From: Rhipicephalus microplus
Taxonomy: Eukaryota > Arthropoda > Arachnida > Ixodida > Ixodidae
DNA: 64,000 nt
Assembly: GCF_043290135.1 (NCBI RefSeq)
Contig: NC_134702.1
Location: 188,264,491-188,328,490 of the forward strand
Direction: 5' to 3'
The position numbers were made by a program, and so were the translations under genes. How positions within the stretch are numbered: the first letter of the stretch is position 1; each line of letters opens with the position of its first letter. Positions 43,089 through 56,429 of the stretch are shown here, in pieces. A model generated the notes under the pieces. It did no database searches. It had not been told where the DNA came from and worked only from the letters and a program-made list of their open reading frames with translations.

Positions 43089-45863
43089 CAAAGGCAAAAT
43101 GATGATCGATTCTTGAAACTTCTTAACATCAATTGTAGGAGCGTAGTCAATAAAAGCACAGAGCTTGAGGGGCTAATTATTGCTAACGATCCTGATATTG
43201 TTATACTGACTGAGACATGGCTCAGTGATGAAATATACGATAGTGAATTTGTTCCATCAGGATACCGAGTTTACAGGAAAGACCGTGGTAGTAGGGGTGG
43301 TGGAGTTTGTATAATCTACAAAAGTGCGCTTAACGTATTCTTGATGCCTGAAGTTGCCAACATTGAGTGTTTATTCTGCAAAGCCTATAGTGGCGGCCTT
43401 AGGTATATTGTTGGTGCCATGTACAGACCCCCTAACTCTGATGCTTCTACCATGGATGTGTTGAAGGAGTATTTATGTGACCATGTCAAACCTGATGATC
43501 GGATAATCCTATCTGGTGATTTCAATTGGCCTGATGTTGACTGGCTAACAATGTCCCCCAAAATTCGTAATGACAAGGTAGGAGAGGCAATGCTTGATAT
43601 TGCTTTTGCCTTTGACCTTACTCAAGTTGTTGAAGGCTTCACAAGAATTCAGGATAGCAGTAAGACTCTACTAGATCTTTTCTTCGTAAGCGGTAGCATT
43701 TTCGAGAACGCCACATCTCAAATCATGCCAGGAATTTCCGATCATCAGGCCGTCTTCCTTAGCCTCAGCAATGTTAAAGTCGACAAAGCTAACGAAGCTT
43801 CGTATTTTCGAAACTTTTCCAGAGCCGATGACGAAGCTATAATAGACGTGCTTTCGTTTCATGTAGATAATTTCTCTCGCAGTGATGCGAATGTTCACAA
43901 TCTTTAGGCTTCTCTTACGAAACTTGCACATGAATGTATTGAACAATTTGTGCCATTCATACGCAAGAAGAACAAACGTGTGAATGCCTGGATAAGTCGT
44001 TCTACTATACATTTGCAGAGAAAATTAAAGAGGTTAAAGAAAAAACGTCGATCTGTAGGCGACTGCGTAAACCTAGAATCCAAAATTTCAGATTTGTCTC
44101 ACAAAGTTAAAACACAAGTTGCAGCTGACAAAGACAAATATTTTTCAGTTTCATTACCTATTTTCATTACTAGTTCGCCGCAGAAGTTTTGGCAAGCAAT
44201 TTCCCCATCTTATACTGATGTGGATGCTTTTACCATTAATGGTGTCCAAATTACTGATGCCACAAAAATTGCAAATGCATTCAATAAGCAGTTTCAGTCC
44301 TGCTTTACTAATGATGATGGCAAACTGCCTAATTTTGTGTCACCATTACCGCCGATGCCTGACATTACCGTAAGTGAAAATGGAATTTTCAACATGCTCT
44401 TGAAACTTGATGTAAAAAAATCTGGTGGTGCTGACGAAATACCCAATGCCTTTCTCAAAAGGTACGCTGAATGGGTCGCCAAATATCTTTGCATTCTTTT
44501 TACAAAATCGTTGAAAGAAGGACAGCTGCCAATCGATTGGAGGACAGCCAAAGTGAAACCACTTCATAAAAAGGGTAAGAAAGATGAAATTAGTAATTAT
44601 AGGCCAATATCACTATTGTCAACAGTTTGTAAGTTGCTCGAGCATATAGTTCATAATCATATTTCGGAATTTCTAACTGCTCATAATGTGCTATCCGAGT
44701 CTCAACATGGATTCAGAAGAGGCTACTCTACTTGTACTTTGGTTCAGACCGTTTACGATTTTGCATTGACAATTAATAATGGTGAGCAGACTGACGCAAT
44801 CTTTATGGATTTTTCAAAGGCGTTTGATAAGGTTTTTCACAAAAAATTAATTTTCAAACTAGACAACATACTCAAAAACAAGCAGTTAACTAAATGGATT
44901 TTATCTTACCTTCATAGCCGGCAGCAATATGTTGTATTTAAAGATAAATGATCTGAGAGGGTTTCTGTGGAATCTGGCGTCCCCCAGGGTTCGGTACTTG
45001 GACCGCTTCTTTTTCTTTTATATATCAATGACATTGTGAATGACATACCCGTTAACATAAAACTCTATGCAGACGACTGCGTTATTTACTCCGAGGTAAG
45101 AAATTCTAATGAACAAATAAAGTTAAATGCCGCATTTCAAAAAGTTAAATCTTGGTGCGACATTTGGCAGATGCCCATAAACTTTGAAAAAACCGTATTT
45201 ATGCGCATTTCACACAAAAAAGAGCCCCTCTTGTTCCAATATTGCTGTAACAATATATACCTTGCTGAGGTGCAGTATTACAAGTATCTAGGGGTTTACA
45301 TTACGAACAACTTGACGTGGAATAAACATATCAATTATGTTGCAGCTTGTGCTAACACAAGACTTTCATTTCTTAGGAGAGCTCTCAAGCACTCCACTCC
45401 CACTGTGCGCTTGCTGGCGTACAAATCAACAGTTCTACCCATTCTAGATTATGCAGTCGTTATATGGGATCCTTTTACGTTGACTAATAAAAAGAAGATT
45501 GAAAAAATACAAAGAAAGGGAGCCCGTTTTATATACAACAGTTATGGTCGCACATCTGTTAGTGCACTGCTAGCGAGAGCTAATCTTCCACCAATAACTG
45601 AAAGAAACCGAATTTCTCGTCTGAAATTTTTATATCAACTAATTAAGAAGCACTATAAGATAGACACTAGCAAATTATTGTCTTTCTCCTCTGGGTATCC
45701 GACAAGGCATCGCCATAACCTCTTCATTACGCCCTTTCAAACACGCAATAACTGCTTCACGTATTCATTTTTCCCGAGAACAGTTGGGGAATGGAACAAC
45801 CTAACTAATGACGTTGCTTTACAGCCATCACTTGAAAAGTTTGCCTCGTGTTTAACTGCATAA
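43089..45863 (+). pseudogene. LINE ORF2: APE endonuclease and reverse transcriptase
   Basis: One frame with TAG at 43905-43907 and TGA at 44949-44951. Endonuclease: LLNINCRSVVNKSTELEG, DIVILTETWL (catalytic Glu), VGAMYRPPNS, ILSGDFNWPDVDW and GISDHQAVFL (final Asp-His). RT: AKVKPLHKKGKK, YRPISLLSTVCKLLEHIV, SQHGFRRGYSTC, IFMDFSKAFDKV, SGVPQGSVLGPLLFLLYIND and active site KLYADDCVIY. C-terminal: YLGVYITNNLTWNKHIN, LPILDYAVVIWDP. No RNase H. Catalytic motifs look intact apart from the stops. It lacks an in-frame ATG near the start and shares its frame with ORF1, separated by one TGA. Confidence 0.9.
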
Positions 45864-46207
45864 TATATATGTGTGCATATGTGTGTATGTATATGTATAT
45901 ATATATGTGTATATATTTGAAATTGTGTAGAATTAACACCCGTGTTTTTTTCCAATCCTTGCGTATGTGACTCTGTTTCTGGAATATTTATTATCCTGTA
46001 CATTTTGAATTGTATTTTGTCGCCATGGTTGATCATGTATTCGTGAATTTTGTATATCAGTTTTTCCCTTTTTTGTAATTCCGAGAACTGTACTTTGCTT
46101 CCGTATTTTTGTTCTTGTTCACCTAGGAATATTTATGATTGTACTTCCCACCCTGCTATAATCCCTCATGTGGGATTGCAGTATCTACAAATAAAATAAA
46201 ATAAAAA
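45864..46207 (+). other. LINE 3' UTR and tail
   Basis: Begins with a TG/TA-rich microsatellite-like run (45868-45915) and ends CCTCATGTGGGATTGCAGTA followed by TCTACAAATAAAATAAAATAAAA. The terminus resembles the fragment ending at 15893. Confidence 0.8.
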
Positions 46208-46285
46208 TGTCCCAAGGAAGGCCAAGATTCCCTCAACGAGCTCATTGAAAGAGATTGGTGGGTGAATTGATGGTGGGTTACGGGA

Positions 46286-46528
46286 TGATTGATTGATATG
46301 TGGGGGCTAACGTCCCAAAACGACCATGTGATTATGAGAGACGCCGTAGTGGAGGGCTCCGAAAATTTCGACCACTTGGGGTTCTTTAACGTGCGTAAAA
46401 TCTGAGCACACGGGCCTACAGCATTTTCGCCTCCACCTAAAATGCAGCCGCCACAGCCAGGATTTGACCCCGCGACCAGCGGGTCAGCAGCCGAGTACCT
46501 TAGCCACTAGAACACCGCAGTGGGGTGA
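46286..46528 (-). mobile_element. Ruka-like SINE, copy 5
   Basis: Minus-strand copy; duplication GGGTTAYGGGA at 46275-46285 and 46529-46539. Confidence 0.85.
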
Positions 46529-46539
46529 GGGTTATGGGA

Positions 46540-48891
46540 CATCGCTATGGTAAGGCACAAGGTTATGCGAAAAAACGTGCACATTAATTCTCTCCTGCTG
46601 TATGCTTATGTTCGTTGTTGTCCTACGTCGCTCCTATGTGACAAACCATGTTAGCACTAAGCGCAATTTTATAGCGGCACCTAATGCCCCGCAATGATTC
46701 AGTGACACTTTCTCTAAGACACATTTTTATTGCTTCAAGTCTGGCTTGTTCTGGCTTAAAAAGTTTTTATGTCTTTTTTAGCTGTTAACATCCATTATAT
46801 TTAGCAAGTGATAAAAAAAACAATTGGACTTTACAACCAAAGCATTACAGGCTTATGCATTTTGTGTTTGTTAGACCAAGGAAAGAAGTAAGGTTGTGCA
46901 TGACTGTAATATTTGTTTCGGCCTTTTAAAATTCACATGCCAGAAATGCGAATTAGCAAACAAAAGGCTTGGATAGTCATTATAGCAAAGCCGGTGCATA
47001 TTTATTGTTAAAAGGCCCCTAGATTACGTCTAATAACTTTTTTTTAACATTTCAAGTAAATGCGCGCATCGTCTTTCGAATACCGTCAGGATCAACAATG
47101 CCAAACACGGCAGCGCTAGGAGCCGCGGGCGTACCACAACATAATGTTGGAAAAATGTTAGACGACGCTTCAGCTTTGCTTCAAAAGTAGAACGCATAAC
47201 GTATTCGGGGCCCCTTCTCATCGGCTTCTCAGTCGACAGGCTCGCATCGCCTCTCGACGGACACCTCGACCATGCATGTCGCACGGAGAGGAACGTCTGT
47301 GCGAGTAACATTGGGCGTTCAAAGCTATCCTAGAATTTATGTCTTTTGCAGGTACAGTGGTAATATGCTCCTTACGCTGTAGCTCTTTTAACAACTGGGC
47401 GAAAACGAACTGCACGTTCGTAGGGCAACAACTTAACCGACGCAGCTGTTCACTTTGTTGATGCTTTTGTATTAATGAACAACTCACATGTCTTGACGCC
47501 TTCCGTGATTCTACGCGTATGTGATGCTACACTACACGCATTCAGGTGGTCCCCTCTGATTACATGACAGCTGTACAGCTTTCTTTTCTTTTTTGGAAGT
47601 TGTTTGAAGATGTCACGTGGCTTTGGGCAGAACGCCTGCTTAAGCTGCCACGGTGGGGACCTGTGTTTCATTCCCACTTGAAACAAATTTGTCGTATTAT
47701 TTATTTGCATCTACTTGAGATTTTCGGTCGCGGACAACACTGGTTTTTCGCTCACAATTAACGAGGCCGGCATGCACTGGAATTCCTGCGGAATAAGCTT
47801 TTTACGCTGTCGCGCTAGGAGAATTCCTTGTGTTCTTTGGGCATTTCGGTGTACTAACGTTGGACGTGACGTCACCGCTCATGTCAGGTAATGTCGGCGA
47901 GAAAAATAACCTGTTTGTCTGCTCATGAGTAGGCGCACCAGTCGCTGTCCCTCCTTGCCTGATGACCAGGAGTACTGGGTGAGTGAGGGGAAGGGGGTGG
48001 GTAGAGGAACCGACGAGCGAAGTGAAAGAAAGAGACAAGCGAGCGAGGACCTCTTTTGGATTATTCAACTCGTGTAACTCCGGTATTCCGGTACATTTTC
48101 GAGAAATTCTCTCCCCAACGTGTGCGTTGAAGACTCGTGCGCAAGTGCAACACCATAACTAAATTTCGATCTCTGGGTGGTTTGGGAGCCCTTTAACCAA
48201 CTTAAGAAACAACCTCGGTCATCCAGGGCCAGAACGGTGCCTCGCTGCAGATTACCGGGCTTGGTCTGCCCTTTCAGGCGTTGTGGGAGACATCTATTGA
48301 ATTTAATCAATCACCTGTCAGCATTCCGTATTTGAACGCTCGCTTTTCAAACGACTGCGTGCACGCCCTCGAAGATGACGCCATTTATGTTCCGCTTGGC
48401 TGCCTCGACATTCTGGCGACAACGAGCCAATCGTGGCTCACACATTACAATAGAGACGGCTATACGGCAAGCGCCTCAAGCTTATCCTTGTGGTGTTCAG
48501 AACAATCATGTTTAGAAAAATTAATTTTCGCAAACATCAATAACATTTCAACAGAACAGTTAGGACATACACGTTAAAGAAGCAGTGGCACCACTTAGCA
48601 CATGTCACGTTTTTTTTTTTCATCAACGCGTAGTTGTCGATTTCCTAGTAACGATTCGTTACGAATAATCCAGCAGAGGGTCGAAAATGTGTGTAATAAT
48701 GATTAGTTAGACCAGTATCGAACCCAGTTCAAGATGGCTGCGATGCTCGCGAATTTTCAGCGCTGCCAAACGGTCACCTCCAGCAGCGCCGCCCCATTTG
48801 AAATCGTGGCCAGACGAAGTGGTGACACGTTCTTCAGTTGACATCAGTTATTTAAGTATAGTTCTCAAAAACTGTGCCGAATCGATTCAAG
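46540..48891. other. Intron 7 stretch, no gene
   Basis: No recognisable exon, RNA or transposon protein remnant; scattered short frames only. Confidence 0.45.
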
Positions 48892-48903
48892 TACTGTGTT
48901 GTC

Positions 48904-49146
48904 AATAATTTATTGCCATGCGGGGTTTAACGTCCCAAAACCACCATATGATTATGAGAGACGCCGTAGTGGAGGGCTCCGGAAATTTCGACCACCTGGG
49001 GTTCTTTAACGTGCACCCAAATCTGAGCACATGGGCCTACAACACTGCCACCTCCATCGGAAATGGAGCCGCCGGAGCTGGGATTCGAACCCACGACCTG
49101 CGAGTGAGCAGGCTAGTACCTTAGCCACTAACCACCGCTGTGGGGC
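48904..49146 (-). mobile_element. Ruka-like SINE, copy 6
   Basis: Minus-strand copy; flanking duplication TACTGTGTYGTC at 48892-48903 and 49147-49158. Confidence 0.85.
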
Positions 49147-49158
49147 TACTGTGTCGTC

Positions 49159-51426
49159 GAAGCTAAAGACATAGGACATGGGTCTAAAGCAAATGGAAGC
49201 ATCAGTTCGGAGCTTATGAGCTACAGAGCGCACGGCGGCCGTTTGATAGATTCAAGGCGGTCGACAACTGCTTTCGGAAGGGCAGCCATGTTTGTCGGAG
49301 GAGCGTCCCATGCAATTCGAACAGCTCTCCTGCGGGCGGCGCCGGCCGCCGGTCTGCGGCACTGCGCAGTTACGGGTAACGCTGGGTGCGGGTTACTTGT
49401 TTGCGATGACTGTAACTGGAAATAATCACATTCGCACACACGACTCCATGACAAATCACCCGAAGCGGCACAACGAAAACGCAGGATTCGTACGAACGCG
49501 CTGCTGGGAGCAAGCGAAACCAAGGAAATGAAGCCGTTGCTAGGCTACCAGACGTCGCCGCCAGACGGTACCACATCTTAACACCGTTGATGACAACACT
49601 AAAATTGTCGACGTCATCACTGCTCGCTTAGCGTCACTTGGCACCTGAGGCGAGGCCCACAGAATTTTCTAAATATACACTATAGAGGGAACTTTGGCGC
49701 TAGTGTCTATGCAAGCTGCAACGCACGCCGCTTCAGCGAGCATTGGAATGATGGGTAATACATGTTTAGCGAAATATTCTCACTTATGGCTTCGTACGCG
49801 TTCGTGTGGCTTGGAGATGTTTTCTCACAAAACGAAAATCGGCAAATGTTGAGCGGTTGCACATGACCACCTTATTCTTTTAGGCTTTTACAATTGCAGA
49901 TCAGCCCACGAAGTAAAGGCTTCGTTCTTTCCTTCAACTGTAACACAGCATTAAACGAAGCCGCAAGTGCGATTCGCCACCCGCAAGTATGAAAACTAGG
50001 GTAAATCCGTGTACTACCCATCATCCCCACGGTTGCTGAACGATTGCAGTGCCAGAGTACCCTTTCGTTAATTTTAGGGAACTGTCTGGCGTGGAGCTCG
50101 CTGAACACGCCAAAATACTGTCGATGTGTCATGACCGGGAACGCGCCGATGAGGCTTGGACGCTCTTTGCTCTCGAAATAGCACAACTTCTACTTCACGA
50201 ACGCGATTCGTACTTGGCCAGAACAAACGTATGTATACCAAGCAAGCGAATGAACTCCACATCTCGAGTTTGAAATTTCGCGTCACTACTCTTTAAACGA
50301 TGATGACAAAACAAACTTTATTCGCAGAAACATGATGTACAACCTTATGAACGTCGGTGTGTTTAGAAAAAAAGTATTTACCATTTAGAGCATTTTGTAG
50401 TGGGGGGTTAGAATAAGGGGTTAATGATTTAAAGTACTTGGCACTCTACTATGAGAGAGCTTAAAGCCATCTCTTGGGCCTCACACTGAAGACAAGCCCG
50501 ATGGCATGTGGGAAGCCCTGCTCCGACTGTTAACGAGGCCAGCTATATAAAGTGTACTGTGTCGAGTCATGTTGCGAAACCTTTGTGCTCGATCTGGTTA
50601 CATTACAGAGTCATGCTGCCTCGGTTAACAGATTCACTTGTAATCTACAAAATTTAATGTACTGCGAAGCCGAATCAGATGTGAATTTTGTCTTTAAACA
50701 AACAAATATAAGAAACAAATGTGCCTGGAATGGTTTCGTTTGCCTGTCTGCTACGATTTCCTCGCAAAGCGAGGAACCCACTGAATCTAAAGAAGCGTCG
50801 ATATATATAATCTCGTAGCAAGGAGCGCATGAACGGATAAACGAACGATCAGATGAATGAAAGACAGTGATATACAATGTGATGCCTGAGCCGTATGTGA
50901 AGTTCACCCAAGTACCACGGGCAGATTAGCTAACCCTAAATTATGCGGCGGCGTTATGTGGCCTTGCTGCCGCACATGCAATCTAAGCGTTGCACAGTAG
51001 CTATAACACAGTCAAAGAAGCGGAACATGGCCTTACCGATTGCCCAATGACAACATTGTAGCATACAATATCCAAGACTCGCCGAGACTGCTCGTAATTT
51101 AGCCAACAAAAGCCAATATAATTTTCTCAATCATTCAGCAAACACCAGCAAGCTGCACTATATAACTATACACACATGCGAATCGTAGTCTTGATTGTAA
51201 TAGGAGTGCTCCTTTCTTTCCGTTTGCTGATCCATGTTATTAGCCTTTTAATGAATAAGATCGTGTGATTCCGAACACCAACTTGTTCATGTTGCCAGTA
51301 GTTCATATTCAAAGCAGATGTAGGCACTCCCGCTAAGCACGCTACGGATGCACGGACATGATGTATACGCACAATATACATATACATACACGCACAATAC
51401 GCACGTGCGGTTCACGAGCGTGTATG
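49159..51426. other. Intron 7 stretch with a CpG-rich block
   Basis: About 49230-49380 is GC/CpG-rich (GCGGGCGGCGCCGGCCGCCG) within AT-rich surroundings. Frames cross it on both strands, but none has recognisable homology or clear splice sites. The rest is featureless. Confidence 0.4.
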
Positions 51427-51456
51427 TTTTATTTATTTATTTATTTATTTATTTTG
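51427..51456 (+). repeat. (TTTA)n microsatellite
   Basis: Seven ATTT repeats, possibly the tail of a minus-strand retroelement copy. Confidence 0.85.
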
Positions 51457-51753
51457 TACCGAAGCATAGTGGCGCCAGCTCTGTGCCAGCGTGAAAGAAG
51501 CTTGTGGGGGATCAACGCGCTCGGTCATCGCAGACTGCGATGGTAACTTACAGCTTCAGAGCTCCAGGAGGTTACCCCGCACCTCCACCAAATGCAACGA
51601 GCAAGGTTGCGTAAAAACACAGGTTAGTATTCGAGAAGCGTTAGCCACAACAAGCTGGTACAGGCAGGAACCCGGCAAGCAGGAGCCACACACGAAAGTC
51701 AACGTCTTCTTTCTCGCTGGCACAGAGCTGGTGCCACTATGCTCGGGTACAAT

Positions 51754-54420
51754 TTATTTATTTATTTACTTATTTGTTTATTTATTGCATACTTCCATCA
51801 CCCCATTGGCATTACAGCAGGGGGGTTACATACAAAAATATACAAAGCAAACACACTCACAAGGCGTGGTAAAATACATCGGTATCCAAAATGTTTACAA
51901 CATCGGGCGATAGGGCATTCCATTCTCTAATGGCTCGTAAAAAAAAGAATACCTGAACACGTCACCCTTCAAAGAAAATTTGTGAACCTTCATTGCAGGG
52001 TGGCGTCTTGATGAGGTGTAAGTGGGTAACTTAATATACTTTTCTCGCTCAATGCCGGTTTTAGGACGGTATACAACATGAAAAAAATTTCAGTATAAGG
52101 TTTTTTCGCCAATCTCGCCAAACCTGCCATAATAACTTGCGTTTGCTTTCCGTCATGCTTGTTGTTCTGTAACTGTTGAATACAAACCAAATCGCGATAT
52201 TTTGCACCCTTTCAAGCTGCTTTGTGAGATCAACTGTGTGCGGATCCGAACAAACACAACTATAATCAAGCATGCTGCGAACGTACGTGAAATACAGCTG
52301 CTCCTTCAATTTCTGTGGTACCTGACTGAAATTACTCTGAATAAAACCCAGTGCACTTATCGCTTTATTCTTGACGTGCCAAATGTGTTTATTCCACCTT
52401 AAGTTGATAATCAGACGTTATAAAATACCTAGATATTTATATTATTCAGCTTTCTTCAAGGTAATATTATTTAGCGTATATGTGCAAAACTGAAATATGC
52501 GTTTCCTTGAGAAAGGTGAGGTGAACACACTTCTAAAGATTTAAGGACATTTCCCATTTATCACACCATGATCTTATATTTTCTAAATCAGCCTGCAGTA
52601 AAGTAATATCACTCTCTTTGTGTCTAAGTCTATAAATCACATGCATCCGCAAACGTTCTAAATGAAAATTTGACGTCATTTGAAATATCGTTAATAAAAA
52701 TCAGAAACAAAAGGGAACCCAGAACTGAGCCCTGCGGAACAACCGAAGTTACTGGAGCATGTGCAGATTAAAAACAATTGAGCACCACAGACTGCCGCCT
52801 TGCACGAAGATACTGGGCAACCCAAGCGACAACACTATAAGTAACTTGTATTATTGTAGTTTTGAGATGAGAAGATCGTGCGAAACTACATCAAATGCTT
52901 TTCTAAAATCGAGGGATATGCAGTGTAATACTTGCGTGTTCATCTATCGCTGAAGCCAGATCGTAAAAAAATGCAACTAGTTGGGCGGAGCATGAAAAAC
53001 CTTGCCAAAAATCATGCAGACAAGAGCTTAGAAGGTTGTGTTTTACTTAATGTGACATAATCGAAGTATAAATTACTTGCTACATTAGTTTACATGTTAT
53101 ACATGTCAAAGACACCGGCCTGTAGTTCTCAGCGGCATTTCTCGATCCACCTTTGTGAACCGGTACAACACGTGCCAGCTTTCAATCGTGTGGTAATGAA
53201 GCCTCAGATAAACAATTTTGAAATAAACGAGAAAATAGAAACACAATATCGCAGAACACTTATTAGGAATAGCTGCCGGAACATCATCCGGACCACATGC
53301 AGTGGACGGCTTCATATTGTGTAATAACTTATGCAAACCATCTACTCCAAATACAGCCTAAGGAATTAGGTTGATGTCAGCCTGACAGGCCACGTTAACG
53401 ATTCAAGAAAGTTTTGGACGAAACACTGATGAGAAAGAATGACGAAATAGTTTAAATTAATCTTTATCATCGTCAACTATGGTTTTCGAGTTCTTTAAGG
53501 GAGAAATGAAAGTGTTATCTTTACGTTAGACCTAACAAACTTCCAGAGTTTTTTGGGGTTTCCAACAAGCTTTTCGCCAAGATTTACAAAGTAAGTATGC
53601 TCAGTCTTCTCAGCTAAACGTTGAAAACTGCCCTTTAAATGTCTCGACTTCAACCAAGCATCCCGAAATTGCTTTTTCTTATACTTCAAATAAACTCGCC
53701 TGATTTTTCGCAGTAATGTGCGCAGCTGATAATCAAACCGAGGTTTGTCTTTTGATCGTCTAGAATAAATAACACGAGTAGGGACAAAAGCATCACGCAA
53801 CTCATGTAGCTTGCCCCGCCGCGGTGGTCTAGTGGCTAAGGTACTCGGCTGCTGACCCGCAGGTCGCGGGTTCGATTCCCGGCTGTGGCAGCTGCATTTC
53901 CGATGGAGGCGAAAATGTTGTAGGCCCGTGTGCTCAGATTTTGGTGCACGTTAAAGAACCCCAGGTGGTCGAAATTTCCGGAGCCCTCCACTACGTCGTC
54001 TCTCATAATCATATGGTGGTTTTGGGACGTTAAACCCCACAAATCAATTAATCAATCAACTCATGTAGCTTGTGTTTGGACAGCTTCCACAACTGGTCAC
54101 TTGTGAATTCATCAACTAACGCATCAAAAGTTGGAAAATAGGACTCAAATGCTGAAATTATGAGCGCAAAGTCAGCCCTTTGATACCTGTAAACTTTTCT
54201 GGGTTGTTTTTTGGTACTGACACATTTTGAACGTTGACGTCAGCAATGAAAACATGAAGGTCATTTACACCAGGCAGTGTGTTGACGGTTGTTATAATAC
54301 CAAAAAACACACATGCAAAAACAAAAATGTTCAGGGCAAAATTACAGCAGCCTAATTTTAAAAGTGGTAGAACTGCGACTTGAACAAAAAACAAGCATAC
54401 GCGAAAAGTTCACTCACGCG
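51754..54420 (-). pseudogene. Decayed CR1/L2-like LINE ORF2 with nested SINE
   Basis: Minus strand, from a pre-RT region (VYRYQRADFALIISAFESYF, then SDQLWKLSKHKLHEL; DKPRFDYQLRTLLRKIRRV), through NPKKLWKFVRS, MKPSTACGPDDVPAAI, a decayed VPQGSVLGSLLFL box near 52720 and SYVRSMLDYSCVCSDPHT-like sequence (52061-52309), to the 3' end with an AATAAATAA tail at 51754-51790. Many frameshifts. The Ruka-like SINE at 53814-54056 splits the coding sequence at HEL|RDAF. Endonuclease not recognised. Confidence 0.75.
53814..54056 (+). mobile_element. Ruka-like SINE, copy 7 (nested)
   Basis: Best-preserved copy: head CCCCGCCGCGGTGGTCTAGT, intact B box GGGTTCGATTCCC, tail AATCAATTAATCAAT. The 16-bp duplication CAACTCATGTAGCTTG occurs at 53798-53813 and 54057-54072, inside LINE coding sequence. 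Confidence 0.95.
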
Positions 54421-54691
54421 CGTAACGCAACAGATTCACTAAAGCGCTTGCTATGAAACAAAACTATACTCCACGCTAAGGATATGTTAGCGTCTCAAGT
54501 TAAGGACACCTGCCGACGATGCGCAAGCACATAAAGTACACTGAAGGCGTGTCTCGGCCTCCTCGATGCGCACGCTTTTTAGGTGGATGTAATGGCGTTC
54601 ATAAAAACACGCAGGGACTGATAACGCAGCGGAACGCAGAGCCACAGACATTTGCATGGCTGTGCATAACGCGCATCCACTTGACCATTTC

Positions 54692-54937
54692 ATTTATTGA
54701 TATATCACATGGTGTTTAACGTCCCAAAACTACCATGTGATTATTAAAACGCCGTAGTGTAGGGATCCGGGAATTTCAACCTCCTGGGTTTTTTTCACGT
54801 GCACCCAAATCTGAGCACACGGGCCTCCATTTCCGCCTCTATCGTCATTGCAGCTGCTGCAGCCGGGATTCAATCCTGCGACCTGCGGGTCGGTAGCCGA
54901 GTGAGTACCTTAGCTACTAGACCACTGTGGTGGGGCT
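54692..54937 (-). mobile_element. Ruka-like SINE, copy 8
   Basis: Minus-strand copy; 11-bp duplication TTGACCATTTC at 54681-54691 and 54938-54948. Confidence 0.88.
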
Positions 54938-54948
54938 TTGACCATTTC

Positions 54949-55925
54949 TTCGATGCACGTTACGCGGTGCTGTTTTCCCAAAGATTCCTTAAACACGGCA
55001 GGAAATAACCAACATAGCAGACGGCACTCACGATTCAGTGCACTTTGTACGCTTTCGGATAATCCGCAGATATTGTCACCTTTCGAGAATATTAGATGCT
55101 ACCATATCCCACGCTCAGCGCTCGTGCGATACTGCTGAAAAGTGACAAAGTTCGTGCAGCCCCAGTGAACAAATGATTCTATCGTTCTTAACGTAGGAAT
55201 GAAGTTGTTGCTAGAAGATAAGGAGAGATGAAAGGAGACATGTCGATTTCTGACTCGTACTTCCTGGGAATGAAGAGCTGCTAAAGGCCGATGCGTTACA
55301 TTGATAATTCTTCTATGTTCTTGCTTTTATAATCTCTGTGGGCTGTTGTCTAGCGAAGCTTGTTTACGTACACGTCGCGGCGGAATTATAGTGTAAAAAT
55401 ATTACCTGCTGTGCTCCGGTTTTAGTCGAAATGACGCTTTTCGGTGCTGCTGAGATTCTCATTTCATGAAAACCGTATATGCATACCACTGCACCGAACT
55501 GCCTGTCATACATGGGTACATTGAGTACATAGCCTTCTGCAGTGGACTAAACTTTTTCTAGTTTTTCTTTGTTGAAGCTATACGAGTGTACAGTTACGCT
55601 CAATGTCAGTTGCAATATTTTCTAAGGACCCAAAATCTTAAAAGGGACACTGGTAAACGTTAAAATGCTTTAGAATACTAGCAGGGGAAACACTGTACAC
55701 TTCACCACTTTATTGTGCTGGCGCCGCTTTGCCCCCACTGTTGGCCTCATTTTGAGCTGACAACAAGATGTAACTTATATTGGGGACGACTGTACGTGCT
55801 GTACTGTGCAGATCAAATTAATGTCGTGAGCTCGCATTTTTCTGGGCGTGGTGCGGGCATATACGGTCCCATCTCACGACTGCATATTGACGATATACTC
55901 ATTTGGGTGACGAATTCTTGCGCAG
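54949..55925. other. End of DZIP1 intron 7, no gene
   Basis: AT-rich, no recognisable features apart from the acceptor of exon 8. Confidence 0.5.
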
Positions 55926-56046
55926 AAAAACAAGAAGTTCTTCGACGTACGTCATCGTAATGGACCACTGTCGGAGGACCTGTCGACGCCGAAGGCGGCC
56001 CGGGGCACGCCCGATGGCAGCTGGCCTTTCGAAGTGAACAGCCCGA
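55926..56046 (+). CDS. DZIP1: DZIP1 exon 8
   Basis: Acceptor ACGAATTCTTGCGCAG|AAA, donor CCGA|GTGAGT (strong). Enters in phase 0 from exon 7 and leaves in phase 1, encoding KNKKFFDVRHRNGPLSEDLS, then TPKAARGTPDGSWPFEVNSP. No domain recognised; composition fits the variable linker after the conserved C-terminal motif. Support is open frame, phase agreement on both sides and the strong donor. Confidence 0.65.
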
Positions 56047-56429
56047 GTGAGTATACGGTTCAGTAGCCTGGGCACCTTATCTGTTTTGTACATTATGAAA
56101 TCCAATCCTGATGGAGTTAAATGGTTTCCAACGTGTTTAAGATAATGAAAGCTCGCATAATGAGGTGATGTTAGTAGGTCTCCTATAACTTGGCAACGAG
56201 ATTCATTTAACCCTAGCTTGTGAGGTAAAAAACAGTTTTAAAAACAGACAAGCAATAAGAACTAAGTACTCGTCTTGTTTTAGCGCTGTTTTTACATCCC
56301 CAAAAAACATGACAAGTTCTTATTTTTTTATTCTTCATTTGGAACAATCAAGTTGAAACGTGTAGCCATCGCCAAGTAATGGTGACAACTACTTCGTTTA
56401 TTTTCCATTTCAATAAAAATGTAGCAAAC

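Larger units (their letters stand above)
38878..46207 (+). mobile_element. Near-complete CR1/L2-like LINE with 5' monomer array
   Basis: About 7.3 kb, 5' to 3': a partial monomer duplicate (38878-38905), eleven 297-bp monomers plus a partial twelfth (to 42231), a hydrophobic leader with a 2A peptide, ORF1 (coiled coil plus RNA-binding region), ORF2 (APE endonuclease plus RT), and a 3' UTR ending in an AAATA-type tail. No convincing target duplication. It is inserted in DZIP1 intron 7 in the sense orientation. Defects: one monomer stop, one frameshift after the 2A, and two in-frame stops in ORF2. Confidence 0.9.

Noticed and set aside
49221..49523. 100-codon minus-strand frame over a CpG-rich block, possible antisense first exon
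   Set aside because: No recognised domain, no convincing donor, and the plus strand is equally open; recorded only as a CpG-rich block.
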